64,000 nt of DNA, taken from positions 4,351,754 to 4,415,753 of the forward strand of contig NZ_CP073100.1 of assembly GCF_018137965.1 (NCBI RefSeq), given 5' to 3'. The first letter of the stretch is position 1, and every line of letters begins with the position of its first letter. The position numbers and the translations under genes were made by a program. A model generated the notes under the pieces. It was not told the DNA's origin and ran no database searches. It was given only the letters and a program-made list of their open reading frames with translations. Below, piece after piece: positions 42,605-51,667 of the stretch. Source of the DNA: Luteolibacter ambystomatis. GTDB taxonomy: Bacteria > Verrucomicrobiota > Verrucomicrobiia > Verrucomicrobiales > Akkermansiaceae.

Positions 42605-43753
42605 GTGGCAGCGAAAGCGAAATCCTCCGGCGGCAATGGCAACATTGTCGTGGTGGCGGGCACCGACGAGGGGCTCGTGAAGGAGCGTGCTCTGGAACTG
42701 TATCGCGAGATGACCGGTGGTGTGGACGATGGCTTCACCCACGAAACCATCGATGGCGTGGCGGACAATTCCGACAAGGCCCACGAGATCTGCGGCAGCA
42801 CCATCCAGGCGCTGCAGACGCTGCCGATGTTCGGCGGTGACAAGGTGGTATGGCTGCGCAATGCCAGTTTCCTTTCCGATGATGTGACCGGCCGCTCCGA
42901 GCGCACGCTTTCCGGGGTGGAGGCGCTGCGGAAGGTGCTGGAAGCCGGAGTGCCGCAGGGGGTGAAGTTCCTCGTCACCGCCAGTGCGCCGGACAAGCGC
43001 CGCGCTTTCTGGAAGTTCCTCGAAAAGGCGGCGGAAGTGGAGGTCCACGACCGTATCGATACCAGCCGCGAGGGCTGGCAGGATCAGGTCGCCCGGCTGG
43101 TGGACGACCGAGCCCGGGATCTCGGCCTGCGCTTCGAGCCGGACGCGCTGGCGCTGTTCGTGATGCTGGCAGGCGAGGCCACCCAGCAGATCGGCAACGA
43201 GTTGGAGAAGCTCGATCTTTATCTCGGCGAGCGCCGCACGGTGACCGAGCAGGACGTTTTCACGATGGTGCCGCTGAGCCGTGCCGGGATCGTGTTCGAG
43301 ATCGGCAACGCGCTGCAGAAAGGCGATGCCGCGCGGGCGATCGCCCTGATCGACCAGCAGCTCGAACAAGGTGACAGCGCGATCGCCATCATCCGCGCCT
43401 CGATCATTCCCACGGTGCGGAATCTTTTCATGGCGAAGGTGGTGGGGGACACGATGAAAGTCCCGACCAACAACTACCAGTCCTTCGCCGGAGCGCTCGA
43501 CCGCCTGCCGGAAATCGAACGCGCCTGGTTGCCGCAGAAGAAAACCGGCGGCGTGAATGTCTATCCGGTTTTCCTCGCGCTGCGCGGTGCCGCCGCTTTC
43601 ACCTTGGATGGCCTGCGGAAAGCGATGGAAGCCACCCTCAAGGCGGACCAGGCACTGGTCACCACCGGTCTCGACCACCGCCTTGTGCTGCACCGCCTGA
43701 TCGCGGAGATCACGGCGACAAGGCCGCAGAAGCGGATGGCCGCAAGGAGTTGA
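42605..43753 (+). CDS. holA: DNA polymerase III delta subunit
   Basis: 382 residues from GTG. Clamp-loader delta: N-terminal AAA+-like domain without a working Walker A (VVVAGTDEGLVKERALELYREM; FGGDKVVWLRNASFL), a mid domain, and the helical collar domain (EIGNALQKGDAARAIALIDQQLEQGDSAIAIIRASI, then LRKAMEATLKADQALVTTGLDHRLVLHRLI). Opens the beta sliding clamp together with tau/gamma and delta'. 60 bases after tadA on the same strand. Confidence 0.88.
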   Translation: MAAKAKSSGGNGNIVVVAGTDEGLVKERALELYREMTGGVDDGFTHETIDGVADNSDKAHEICGSTIQALQTLPMFGGDKVVWLRNASFLSDDVTGRSERTLSGVEALRKVLEAGVPQGVKFLVTASAPDKRRAFWKFLEKAAEVEVHDRIDTSREGWQDQVARLVDDRARDLGLRFEPDALALFVMLAGEATQQIGNELEKLDLYLGERRTVTEQDVFTMVPLSRAGIVFEIGNALQKGDAARAIALIDQQLEQGDSAIAIIRASIIPTVRNLFMAKVVGDTMKVPTNNYQSFAGALDRLPEIERAWLPQKKTGGVNVYPVFLALRGAAAFTLDGLRKAMEATLKADQALVTTGLDHRLVLHRLIAEITATRPQKRMAARS

Positions 43754-43825
43754 GCCTTGCCCCGGCCACAGTTGCCCGGAGACCACCATCTTCCCCTTCT
43801 TCGTGGGCCTGGGCACTTGGAGGGC

Positions 43826-44335
43826 TCAGCGCGCGAGATACTTCCGGGAGACGGTCACGTACTTCTCCGCCCAGCTTTTCACCTTCGATTGTTCGTCCAG
43901 CGAAAGCGTGCGAACGACTTTCGCCGGTGAGCCGATGACCAGCGAACCGGGTGGAATGATGGTGCCGCCGGTGACCAGCGCGCCCGCACCGATGATCGAG
44001 CGTTCCCCGATCACCGCGCCATCGAGGATGATCGCACCCATGCCCACCAGCACCTCGTCCTTGATGGTGCAGGCATGGATGACGGCGGAGTGGCCGACCG
44101 TCACCAGTTCGCCGACATGGCAGCCGTAGTCATCGGCGAGATGCACCACCACATTGTCCTGGATGTTCGACCGCGGCCCGATGGTAATCTCATTGATGTC
44201 CCCGCGCAGCACGGCGTGATACCAGATGCTGGATTCCTCGCCGAGTGTCACGCGGCCGATCACGTCGGCGCTGGCGGCGATGTAGGCGGAGGCGGGGATC
44301 ACCGGCTGGATGCCGTCATAGGATTCGATGGCCAT
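43826..44335 (-). CDS. Gamma-carbonic-anhydrase-family hexapeptide protein
   Basis: 169 residues, left-handed beta-helix with hexapeptide repeats (IGRVTLGEESSIWYHAVLRGDINEITIGPRSNIQDNVVVHLADDYGCHVGELVTVGHSAVIHACTI). Metal-binding histidines are in VVHLADD and VGHSAVIHACTI, so it is of the YrdA/CamH-like type that may hydrate CO2 or bind another acyl substrate. The length is typical. Activity in such homologues is often undetected, so the enzyme name should be taken loosely. Confidence 0.88.
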   Translation of the reverse strand: MAIESYDGIQPVIPASAYIAASADVIGRVTLGEESSIWYHAVLRGDINEITIGPRSNIQDNVVVHLADDYGCHVGELVTVGHSAVIHACTIKDEVLVGMGAIILDGAVIGERSIIGAGALVTGGTIIPPGSLVIGSPAKVVRTLSLDEQSKVKSWAEKYVTVSRKYLAR

Positions 44336-44543
44336 GCGGGAAAGGTGGCGTGGGACTGCCGCGGAGGCGAGTACGGAGGCTCCGGGGAAACTTTTCCGGA
44401 CATGCCGCTCGGCCGAGAAAGGCCGCTTGCAGACCGGGCGGACGAGTGGAATGTGTCGTCATGCGGGCCGCCCCGCGTTGAAGCTGCTGCTTGACGGGGC
44501 GATCCGCCCCGCCTAGTGGCTGCGTCCCGCCCCGAACCCTATC

Positions 44544-45362
44544 ATGTGCAAACCTCTCATCGTCCTCGGCTTGGTCGTGCTGGCCCTGGGCCTGCGCAGC
44601 TCCCGTACGGGATGGCTGCGCAAGTTGGGTGCGGTGACTTTCCTAGGAGCCAGCTTTTGTCTGGCCTGGTTTCTGACGGGGCGCTTGTGGGCCGGATTCC
44701 TCGGGGTGGCGGCCTGGTTTTTCCTGCCGTGGATCGAGCTGTTGACCCGCATCCGCCGCCTGCGGCTGCCGTTGAACAACCGGCTCCGCCACCGTCCGCT
44801 GCCGGACCCCGCGTTTTTCCCGAATGCCGTCGAGGCCACCCACGCGATGGAGGAGGCCGGATTCGAGCATGTCACGGACTGCGGCTGGGACTGGGCGGGC
44901 ATGCAGCAGTTTTTCCGGCTGTTCTGGCATCCGGAGGAAATGGCGGTGGCGGCCGTGTGCCTGTGCGAGCAGAGTGAGGTGGCCTTCGCCTTCATCTCGG
45001 TGACGTCGTACGACGAGAACGGTCGTACTTGGCGGACCACCAACTACCCCTTTTCCCCCACCCTGAAATGCACGCCCGGTGTGCGCTGGAACCATGTGCC
45101 GTGCGAGCGCGCCTGCTTCCACCGCATCCTGCGGGATCACAAGTGCTTCCTGTCCCGAGCCGGTGTCGGGCATGACGACCTGCGGATGCCGGACCCGGAT
45201 GAACTCGAAGGCAAGATCGAGGGTGAGATGCAGGCGCAGGTGAAACACAATCTCGATGCCGGCATCATCCGCCTCACCGAGGACGGGCACTTCCAATACT
45301 CGCGGCGCGGGTTGCTTTTCCTCTGGGGCCAGTTCGTGAAGGACATGCTGCGGCTCTGCTGA
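44544..45362 (+). CDS. Membrane-anchored protein of unknown function
   Basis: 272 residues. Two or three membrane helices in the first ~65 residues (MCKPLIVLGLVVLALGL, LGAVTFLGASFCLAWFLTG, WAGFLGVAAWFFLPWIELLTRI). A cytoplasmic domain follows (MEEAGFEHVTDCGWDWAGMQQFFRLFWHPEEMAVAAVCLCEQSEVAFAFISVTSYDENGRTWRTTNYPF) with several Cys, Trp and His residues. I do not recognise the family. The 208-bp gap before it holds no clear motif. Confidence 0.7.
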   Translation: MCKPLIVLGLVVLALGLRSSRTGWLRKLGAVTFLGASFCLAWFLTGRLWAGFLGVAAWFFLPWIELLTRIRRLRLPLNNRLRHRPLPDPAFFPNAVEATHAMEEAGFEHVTDCGWDWAGMQQFFRLFWHPEEMAVAAVCLCEQSEVAFAFISVTSYDENGRTWRTTNYPFSPTLKCTPGVRWNHVPCERACFHRILRDHKCFLSRAGVGHDDLRMPDPDELEGKIEGEMQAQVKHNLDAGIIRLTEDGHFQYSRRGLLFLWGQFVKDMLRLC

Positions 45363-45400
45363 GCCTGCAAGAGTCCGGCGGGAAAGCGAGTAGGTGCCGG

Positions 45401-46111
45401 ATGCGAAACGCGCTGCTGTTGTTCATCGCGATGGTGCTGCCTTCCGGCCTCGTCCACGCCGATGCTCCGTCCAAACCGGCCGCTCACCAGCACCGGGAGA
45501 TCGAAGGCTGGCAGGTGGATGTCGACCAGCGTCTGTTGGAGGGACCACAGGCGGAGCTGGGTGATCGCGCGCTGAAACTGCTGCGCAACCGCCTTGAGGA
45601 AATCGGGATGGTCGTGCCGCCGGACAAAGTCGAGCGGTTGAGGAAGGTGCCCATCCAACTCGATGCCACGTACGGCGGACTCCACACCATGCAGTATCAT
45701 CCTTCCGCCGGTTGGCTGAAGGCAAACGGCTACGATGAGGCCCTGGCGAAGAAAGTACACATCCCGGATGCCGCGGATTTCGCCAGCCTCCGCCATCATC
45801 ACACCCAGCCGTGGTGCGTGCTTCATGAACTCGCCCACGCCTATCACGATCAGGTGCTGGGCTTCGACAACCCTGATGTGATGGCCGTGTGGAAGGAGTT
45901 CGTCGCTTCCGGAAAGTACACGAAGACGCGCTTCATCAACGGCGGTACGCAGCGTCACTACGCGCTGACCGATCAGAAGGAATTCTTCGCCGAGATGACG
46001 GAGGCGTATTTCGGCACCAATGATTTCTTTCCCTTCAATCGTGCGGATCTGCGCGATTCGGAGCCGGGTATCTTCGCACAGATGAAGAAGACCTGGGGCG
46101 ACCTGCCGTGA
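45401..46111 (+). CDS. Secreted zinc metallopeptidase-like protein (HELAH)
   Basis: 236 residues with a signal peptide (MRNALLLFIAMVLPSGLVHA). The zinc site is H142-E-L-A-H146 (VLHELAHAYHDQ), with a likely third ligand in the glutamates of KEFFAEMTEAYFG and FFPFNRADL after it. The layout recalls the lethal-factor-like gluzincins, where a late glutamate is the third ligand. The substrate is unknown. Its TGA overlaps the GTG start of the next gene (GTGA). Confidence 0.8.
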   Translation: MRNALLLFIAMVLPSGLVHADAPSKPAAHQHREIEGWQVDVDQRLLEGPQAELGDRALKLLRNRLEEIGMVVPPDKVERLRKVPIQLDATYGGLHTMQYHPSAGWLKANGYDEALAKKVHIPDAADFASLRHHHTQPWCVLHELAHAYHDQVLGFDNPDVMAVWKEFVASGKYTKTRFINGGTQRHYALTDQKEFFAEMTEAYFGTNDFFPFNRADLRDSEPGIFAQMKKTWGDLP

Positions 46112-47244
46112 GCGGCTTTCCGCTCTCCGTTCGTGACAGCGGACGCGGGGCCGTGGATGGTGCGGGGGTGAATTTCCTGACCATCGCGGCCCTCAAGGCA
46201 CAAGCGGGCGAACAGGCGCTGACCGCCGTCGTCGATGCCGAGCTCCAATCGCGCAGCGCGCGCCAGACCAAGACCGGAAAGCCGTATCTCGTCCTCACCT
46301 TCGCCGATGCCACCGGCAGCTTTGCTCTCAACGCGTGGTCGGACGCGCCGTTGTTCGATGCCGCAAACGGCCTGCCTGATGGCACGGTGATGCGGCTGGA
46401 TGCGGACTGGACCCAGAACACCTACGGTGTGAATGCCGTCAATGTCGCTTGGGAACGCCTCACCGGAGATGCCTTGGAGGCCTTCTATGCCGGGGATGCG
46501 GCCACGGCGGAAAAGCAGCGGAGGGATTGGGACACCATCACCAGTCTGTGCGCTTCCGTGAACGACCCGCGCCTGCACGCGCTGGCGGATCATTTCATCA
46601 AGGACTTCGGCTCCCGCTTCCGGCGAGCGGCGGCGGCGCGGAAAAACCATCATGCCCGCCGCGGTGGTCTGGTCGAGCACGTCGCCCAGATGATGCGGAC
46701 CGCCGATGCCGTGTGTTCCGTGTATCCCCGTCTGAACCGCGACCTGCTCCTCATCGGCACATTGTTCCACGACTGCGGCAAGCTGTGGGAGAACCAGTAC
46801 AAGGAGCGCGGCTTCACCCAGGACTATTCCATCCATGGCGAGATGCTCGGTCACATCCCGCTGGGCATCGAGCTGGTGAACAAACTCTGGCGCGATGTCG
46901 CGGAATCCCCGGCCGGGAAAGGCTGGCTGACGTTGGAACCCGCCACGGAAACCGTGCGCCTCCACCTCCTGCACCTCATCGCCAGCCATCACGGCGAGTA
47001 TCAATTCGGCTCCCCCACGCTGCCGCGCACTCCGGAGGCGATCGCGCTCCACCACATCGACAATCTCGATGCGAAGATGGAAATGATGATGGACGCTTAC
47101 GAGAACGCGAACGAGCTGGCGGACGGCATCTACGAAAAGCAGTTCCCGCTGCCCGCGAACCTGGTGGCCCCGCTGCCTGCGTTCGAGCCTCCGCCTTCCC
47201 CGGTGCCCGCTGCTGCCGCATCCCGCGGCAGCGAGTTGTTCTGA
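46108..47244 (+). CDS. YhaM-like 3'-5' exoribonuclease (OB-fold plus HD domain)
   Basis: 378 residues from GTG, overlapping the preceding gene by four bases. The OB-fold is about residues 20-125 (TAVVDAELQSRSARQTKTGKPYLVLTFADATGSF). The HD domain is about 190-345: NHHARRGGLVEHVAQMM, LIGTLFHDCGKLWE and HLIASHHGEYQFGSPTLPRTPEAIALHHIDNLDAKM, which carries the metal-binding His/Asp set. This is the YhaM/CbfA architecture. A proline-rich tail ends the protein. It could act on RNA or DNA 3' ends. recO follows four bases later. Confidence 0.85.
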   Translation: MSGFPLSVRDSGRGAVDGAGVNFLTIAALKAQAGEQALTAVVDAELQSRSARQTKTGKPYLVLTFADATGSFALNAWSDAPLFDAANGLPDGTVMRLDADWTQNTYGVNAVNVAWERLTGDALEAFYAGDAATAEKQRRDWDTITSLCASVNDPRLHALADHFIKDFGSRFRRAAAARKNHHARRGGLVEHVAQMMRTADAVCSVYPRLNRDLLLIGTLFHDCGKLWENQYKERGFTQDYSIHGEMLGHIPLGIELVNKLWRDVAESPAGKGWLTLEPATETVRLHLLHLIASHHGEYQFGSPTLPRTPEAIALHHIDNLDAKMEMMMDAYENANELADGIYEKQFPLPANLVAPLPAFEPPPSPVPAAAASRGSELF

Positions 47245-47247
47245 TCC

Positions 47248-47829
47248 ATGGAGCAATCCCCCGCCATCCTCATCCGGCTGACCAAGCTCTCCGACACGAG
47301 CTTGATCGTCCATTGGTTCACCGAGGACGCGGGCTTGATCAAAACCGTGGCGCGCGGCGCGCGGCGGCCCGGAAGTGCCTTCGCCGGAAAGCTCGATTTG
47401 TTTTTCAGCGCGGAGGTCATCTGGTCCCCGGCGAAGCGGGGGGAACTCCATACTCTCAAGGAGGTGGCGGTCACGGGTTGGCGGACCGGCCTGCGGAAAG
47501 CCTACGCCTCCACGCTGCTTGCCGGATACTGCTGCCGCTTGCTGGAGCAGGCGGTGGAACCGGGCCATCCGGAAGCCGCGCTCTTTGATTTGCTGCGCCG
47601 GGCGCTGGACCACATCGACGGAAAAGGGGCCAGCGAGCGGGCAATGAGCCATTTTGAGAGGGAATTGGCTAGATTGTTCGGAGTTTCGAACGAGTATCGT
47701 GCTCCAGATGCCGCCCTTCGGGACGCATTGGGCGATTTGCCTGCCATCCGGCGGGAATTAGTCGAACGCTTGTCCAGTTCCGAGGATTTTGGCTCGTCAG
47801 GAGCCACTTCCGGTGTTAACGATGTATAG
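47248..47829 (+). CDS. recO: DNA repair protein RecO
   Basis: 193 residues, shorter than the ~240 of E. coli. N-terminal OB-fold (AILIRLTKLSDTSLIVHWFTEDAGLIKTVARGARRPGSAFAGKLDLFFSAEVIW) and a helical C-terminal domain (ASTLLAGYCCRLLEQAVEPGHPEAALFDLLRRALDHID). No zinc-finger cysteines are seen in the C-terminal part. RecO anneals SSB-coated strands and loads RecA with RecR in gap repair. Third gene of a close cluster with the metallopeptidase and HD nuclease. Confidence 0.85.
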   Translation: MEQSPAILIRLTKLSDTSLIVHWFTEDAGLIKTVARGARRPGSAFAGKLDLFFSAEVIWSPAKRGELHTLKEVAVTGWRTGLRKAYASTLLAGYCCRLLEQAVEPGHPEAALFDLLRRALDHIDGKGASERAMSHFERELARLFGVSNEYRAPDAALRDALGDLPAIRRELVERLSSSEDFGSSGATSGVNDV

Positions 47830-47834
47830 ACCTT

Positions 47835-48725
47835 ATGAATTCACCAACCGCGACCCTGATTGGAATTCTTCGTGAGCGCGTGGACTCCCTGCGCCAGGCG
47901 GGGGATCTCGATGAAGCGCTTCACGCCGCCAATGCTGCGGTGGAACGTGCTCAGTATGAGCTGAGCAGCGATTTCGACAGCATCGATACCTTCGCCTCCA
48001 GCTTGGAAATCCGCGGCGAGATTCTCCGCGAACTCGGCCGCTACGAGCTGGCCCGCGACGATTACCGCCAGGCCATCGACCAGCTCGACAACCGTGTGGA
48101 CCGCCTCGACCAGATCGGCCGCCTGTACGCCGGTCTCGGAGCCGTCTATGATGCCTTGGGCGATGAAGTGCGCGCCTTCACCGCATGGGAAAAGGCCATC
48201 GACAGCTTCGAGAAGCACGATCCGCCGCTCCTGCTGGATGTGGCCTCGCTGGCGAACAACCTCGGCGTGCTCAAGAAGTCCGCCGGGAACCATGAGGCGG
48301 CGGAAGGCTACTTCCTCCGTGCCTTGGAGATCCTTCATGCCCACGTTGGTGCGACCAATGAGGAAACCGCCGCGGTTTCGAACAATCTCGGCGCGCTTTA
48401 CCTTTCCGCCGGCTTCACCGAGCAGGCCCGCGAAATGCACATGATGGCGCTGGAGGCCCGCCGCCAGCTCTTCGGCGAACACCATCCGGACACCGCCCAG
48501 TCCCACAACAACCTGGCGCTCGCATTGCTCCAGACCGGTGACCGTGCCTGGGCCAAGCGTCACTTCGAAAAGGCCCTCACCGCCTTCGAGGCACTGGGCG
48601 CTCCGTATGTGGACGATCTTGAGGCCGTGTCCTCGAACTATTGCGACTTCCTCCGCGAGGATGGCGAAGCCGGACTGGCCGAGGTGATCGACCAGCGCGT
48701 GCAAGCCTCGCTCGGCCGCGTGTGA
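47835..48725 (+). CDS. Tetratricopeptide-repeat protein
   Basis: 296 residues made of six to seven TPR units of the kinesin-light-chain type (for example SLANNLGVLKKSAGNHEAAEGYFLRALEILHAHVGATNEETAAVSNNLGALYLSAG, then EQAREMHMMALEARRQLFGEHHPDTAQSHNNLALALLQTGD). No signal peptide or catalytic domain, so it is a cytoplasmic scaffold of unknown partners. It starts five bases after the recO stop and is closed by an intrinsic terminator. Confidence 0.85.
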   Translation: MNSPTATLIGILRERVDSLRQAGDLDEALHAANAAVERAQYELSSDFDSIDTFASSLEIRGEILRELGRYELARDDYRQAIDQLDNRVDRLDQIGRLYAGLGAVYDALGDEVRAFTAWEKAIDSFEKHDPPLLLDVASLANNLGVLKKSAGNHEAAEGYFLRALEILHAHVGATNEETAAVSNNLGALYLSAGFTEQAREMHMMALEARRQLFGEHHPDTAQSHNNLALALLQTGDRAWAKRHFEKALTAFEALGAPYVDDLEAVSSNYCDFLREDGEAGLAEVIDQRVQASLGRV

Positions 48726-48752
48726 TCCGATCCGGTTCTTCTGTTTTCAAAA

Positions 48753-48788
48753 AGCCGCGTTCCGAGTCCGGAGCGCGGCTCTTTTATT
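48753..48788 (+). terminator. Intrinsic terminator after the TPR gene
   Basis: AGCCGCG (48753-48759) and CGCGGCT (48774-48780) enclose an inner TCCG/CGGA stem, followed by CTTTTATT. It ends the metallopeptidase-HD nuclease-recO-TPR run. Confidence 0.82.
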
Positions 48789-48830
48789 CGGTACTACTGG
48801 CAAGTGCCGTTTGGTGGTGCGGAAGAATTG

Positions 48831-49169
48831 CTACCGTTTCTTCTTCGGCAGCGAAGCCACCACCAGGTCGTAGGAATGGTCGATCAACTCCCGGACCAGC
48901 TTGGAAGGCAGCGCCCCGTTCAGGATCACCGTGTTCCAGTGGCGCTTGTTCATGTGGTAGCCGGGGATGACGGATTCGTATTCGTCCCGCAGTTCCTCGG
49001 CCCGCTCGGGGTCGCACTTGAGGTTCACCCGCGCCGGGAAATCCTCCGGCACGGTGAGGGCGAACATCTTGCCGCCCACCTTGTAAACGAGCACGTCCGG
49101 GCCGAAGGGCGTCGTTTCCTCCGCCCCGGGTTTGGACAAGCAGTGGGCGATGACGTCGGGAAGATCCAT
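48831..49169 (-). CDS. MmcQ/YjbR-family protein
   Basis: 112 residues. Family pattern: C-x-x-KPGAEETTPFGPDVLVYKVGGKMFAL, NLKCDPERAEELRDEYESVIPGYHMNKRHWNTV, and a C-terminal LIDHSYDLVVASLPKK. The fold is a double-wing DNA-binding-like domain, but no function is established for the family. Gene spacing suggests it may share a transcript with the NlpC/P60-like gene 22 bases upstream. Confidence 0.9.
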   Translation of the reverse strand: MDLPDVIAHCLSKPGAEETTPFGPDVLVYKVGGKMFALTVPEDFPARVNLKCDPERAEELRDEYESVIPGYHMNKRHWNTVILNGALPSKLVRELIDHSYDLVVASLPKKKR

Positions 49170-49191
49170 GGCCGGCGCCCGGGAGAAACGA

Positions 49192-49710
49192 TCAGAGGCC
49201 GTCCGGATGGCGCATCACCGTGCCTTTGGCGGAGCGGGTCTGCGGACGCCAGCGCGGGCCATCGCCACCCCCACGTCCGCCCGTGTCGAGGCGCAGACCG
49301 GCGATGGTCATGAAGACGTGGCCCTTGCGGGTGTAAATGGTGATCCACCTGCCCTCGCCCTTGTTGCCGTAGCTGAAGTAGTCCTTCGAGGTGCCGACTC
49401 CCTTCATGAGACCGGCGGAGCGCAGGACGTAGGAGACGGTGCCGGAGCAATCGTAGCCCCAGTCCTCGCCATTGGCATGGCCACCGCCCCACTTGTAAGG
49501 CTTGCCCTGGAGGCGGTTGCCCGCGGCCACGGCGCGTTTCACGGCGTCGGGAGCATTGCGGGGGGCATAGGCGAGGCCGCCTTGGAGCATGGCGGTCTTG
49601 CCGGATTCAAAGTGGTAGGAAACCGGGCGCTTTGCCTCTACCTGGCTGGAGCAGGAGGACAGGCCGCCGACCACCGGAAGGGCGAGCAGGAGCAGCAGGA
49701 AGCGTTTCAT
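49192..49710 (-). CDS. NlpC/P60-like peptidoglycan hydrolase lipoprotein
   Basis: 172 residues. Signal peptide with lipobox LSSC (C20). The C-terminal papain-like domain has nucleophile C88 in WGYDCSGTVSYVL and histidine H131 in RKGHVFMTIAG. PYKWGGGH is the usual segment before the cysteine. Likely cleaves stem-peptide bonds such as gamma-D-Glu-DAP in the periplasm. The catalytic domain is short, with no SH3 or LysM targeting module. Confidence 0.85.
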   Translation of the reverse strand: MKRFLLLLLALPVVGGLSSCSSQVEAKRPVSYHFESGKTAMLQGGLAYAPRNAPDAVKRAVAAGNRLQGKPYKWGGGHANGEDWGYDCSGTVSYVLRSAGLMKGVGTSKDYFSYGNKGEGRWITIYTRKGHVFMTIAGLRLDTGGRGGGDGPRWRPQTRSAKGTVMRHPDGL

Positions 49711-49792
49711 GCGGAATGTTTTAGCAAAATTGGTTAAGTTTTACAAAATATTTATCACGTAGGGGGAAATTTTTGATCCGGCGTTGTTAGTA

Positions 49793-49855
49793 GGTCGGAC
49801 CCGGGGCAGGCAAGCCTCCGGGTCTAACAAATTTTGCGGCTGTTGGCCTCGCAGT
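49793..49855. terminator. Stem-loop region between NlpC/P60-like and DUF3592 genes
   Basis: GGACCCGG (49797-49804) and CCGGGTCT (49817-49824) form the core stem, with TAACAAATTTT after it on the plus strand. The DUF3592 gene is transcribed into it from the right, so it probably ends that transcript; on that strand the T-run is weak. The neighbouring 49720-49765 is AT-rich and probably holds the NlpC/P60 promoter. Confidence 0.45.
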
Positions 49856-49875
49856 CTCCTGCTTCTTCATTTCCA

Positions 49876-51531
49876 TCAGACGATGCCGGGTTTTCCGTCC
49901 GGGATCTTCAGGTCCTCGGGAACAGCGGGCAGCCAGGATGCCATCCGTGGAGCCAGCCGGATCTTCCAAACCACCCCGGCGGGGGTGGTTGGGATCTTCA
50001 GGCGGATCGGTTGGAAGGAGCAGTCTCCCGGCTGCTGGATTTCGGCCAAGGTTTCCTTGTGAACGACCTTCTCCTGCTTGCCATCGTCCGAACCGATCGA
50101 CTTCACGGCGATGAGGAGGATGGAGAGCTGCCCGGGCTGGCCGCGGCCCTCGCTCCGCCGCCACGTGATGGAACCCTCGTCTCCGGGAGCCAAGGCGCCC
50201 GGTACCAGCCGGACTTCGTAGGACGGGCGGCGGAATTGGAGCAGCCGGTTGAGGCAGACCAGCAGCAGGCCGAGACCGACGATCACGAAGGGAATGAGGA
50301 AGAGATTGAGGAACATCTGGGGATGGCCGCTCTGCCATTCGGAAACCGCGATGCTCACGAAGACCCCGACGATGCTGTTCCAGAAGATCGTCGCGAAGCC
50401 GATCCCCAACAGCGCGACCAAGCGTTCGGATCCGCCGGTGAGTACGACGCCTTGTTCAGACGGTTTGCCACGCCAGGAGAGGGTGGAGTCGGCTTTGAGC
50501 TTGAGTTTCCGTTGATAGCGGGGCCACCACCACATCCCCACCAGCCCGCCGACTCCGACGAGAGTGAAGGGAATGGGGAACAGAAACATCGCCACGCTGC
50601 CCTTGAGATTCCGATCCACGATGGCCTGCCAGGGCTTCCGCGGATTCACGTAGCAGAGGAGGGTCGTGCCCACGGGATGGGAGCGGACGAGATCGTGCTT
50701 GGCGGAGTCTCCGTTGAAGCCACCACCGAGGTCGTAGCGGTTCGAATGGTATTCGCGGCCTGCGAAGGTATAGCGGTAGAAGATGTCCGGTTTCGTGCTG
50801 CGGTCTTCGCCACTGCCGTGTTCCACGATCCGGCTCCAGACGACTTCCGCCGGGGTTTCCACCCAACCGCTGGATACGGTCTTTTTCGTCACGGCGGGGA
50901 TGATCATTCCACCGATCATCGCAAGCCCGCCTGTCGCGAAGACGCCGCAGAAGGCGATTCCCAGCAGCCTGCCCTTGGGTGACCCGGCGGGCGCTTCTTC
51001 CCCGGTATGGAAAATCTCCGGACTTTTTCCCGGTGCCATCCGCATGATGGAGATGCCGATCAACACGAACAAGCCTCCCACGGTGGCGAAGAGCAGGCCT
51101 CCCCAGAGATCGCCGGTGGACGGCAGCAGGAAGGCTTCGGTGGGATTCGCGGGATTCACATGGCACTCCGCGGCAGCTCCTTCAATGGCATCCCGACCGG
51201 CGTGGAGGCGGATCTCCTCCAGAGAATTACTCAGTTTCTCGTAGTCGTCCGCGCCGTTCTTCCGGGGCCACAGGCGGTCGGAGGTGAACTCACGGCCATC
51301 CACACTGTAGCGGAAGCGGAGATCCGGCTGGAAGGGCGGAGATTGCTTCAGGTCCGCGCGGATCCCGAAACGCTCGATCACGCAGGGCACCTTGTCCCAA
51401 GTGGTGTGGAAAAGGCTTTGGAAAACAGCCAGCAACCCCATCACCAGAAAGATCGAACTGAAGAGCGTCCAAATGATGCCGAACCAGAACGATCCCCTTG
51501 CTCCCGCCCTCTTGGCTTTTTTCATTCTCAC
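49876..51531 (-). CDS. DUF3592-type membrane protein
   Basis: 551 residues (M3 at 51525 is an alternative start). About six membrane helices in pairs: FWFGIIWTLFSSIFLVMGLLAVF, GLLFATVGGLFVLIGISIMRM, GIAFCGVFATGGLAMIGGMIIPAV, then later pairs near 330 and 400. Two extracytoplasmic DUF3592 modules lie between them (VPCVIERFGIRADLKQSPPFQPDLRFRYSVDGREFTSDRLW; TPAEVVWSRIVEHGSGEDRSTKPDIFYRYTFAGREYHSNRYDLGGGFN). Two tandem modules in one protein is a duplication. Function unknown. Confidence 0.85.
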   Translation of the reverse strand: MRMKKAKRAGARGSFWFGIIWTLFSSIFLVMGLLAVFQSLFHTTWDKVPCVIERFGIRADLKQSPPFQPDLRFRYSVDGREFTSDRLWPRKNGADDYEKLSNSLEEIRLHAGRDAIEGAAAECHVNPANPTEAFLLPSTGDLWGGLLFATVGGLFVLIGISIMRMAPGKSPEIFHTGEEAPAGSPKGRLLGIAFCGVFATGGLAMIGGMIIPAVTKKTVSSGWVETPAEVVWSRIVEHGSGEDRSTKPDIFYRYTFAGREYHSNRYDLGGGFNGDSAKHDLVRSHPVGTTLLCYVNPRKPWQAIVDRNLKGSVAMFLFPIPFTLVGVGGLVGMWWWPRYQRKLKLKADSTLSWRGKPSEQGVVLTGGSERLVALLGIGFATIFWNSIVGVFVSIAVSEWQSGHPQMFLNLFLIPFVIVGLGLLLVCLNRLLQFRRPSYEVRLVPGALAPGDEGSITWRRSEGRGQPGQLSILLIAVKSIGSDDGKQEKVVHKETLAEIQQPGDCSFQPIRLKIPTTPAGVVWKIRLAPRMASWLPAVPEDLKIPDGKPGIV

Positions 51532-51667
51532 GGCGGTCGTCTAACCGTCCCCGCAAATACGGTCGATGGGAAACGCCCGCGGCCATTCCAATGGGACTGC
51601 ATGGCAAGATGCGCCAGCATCGGCGGATGCCGCTCCGAGGCCATTCGGGGCCCGCTGCCACGGGAAA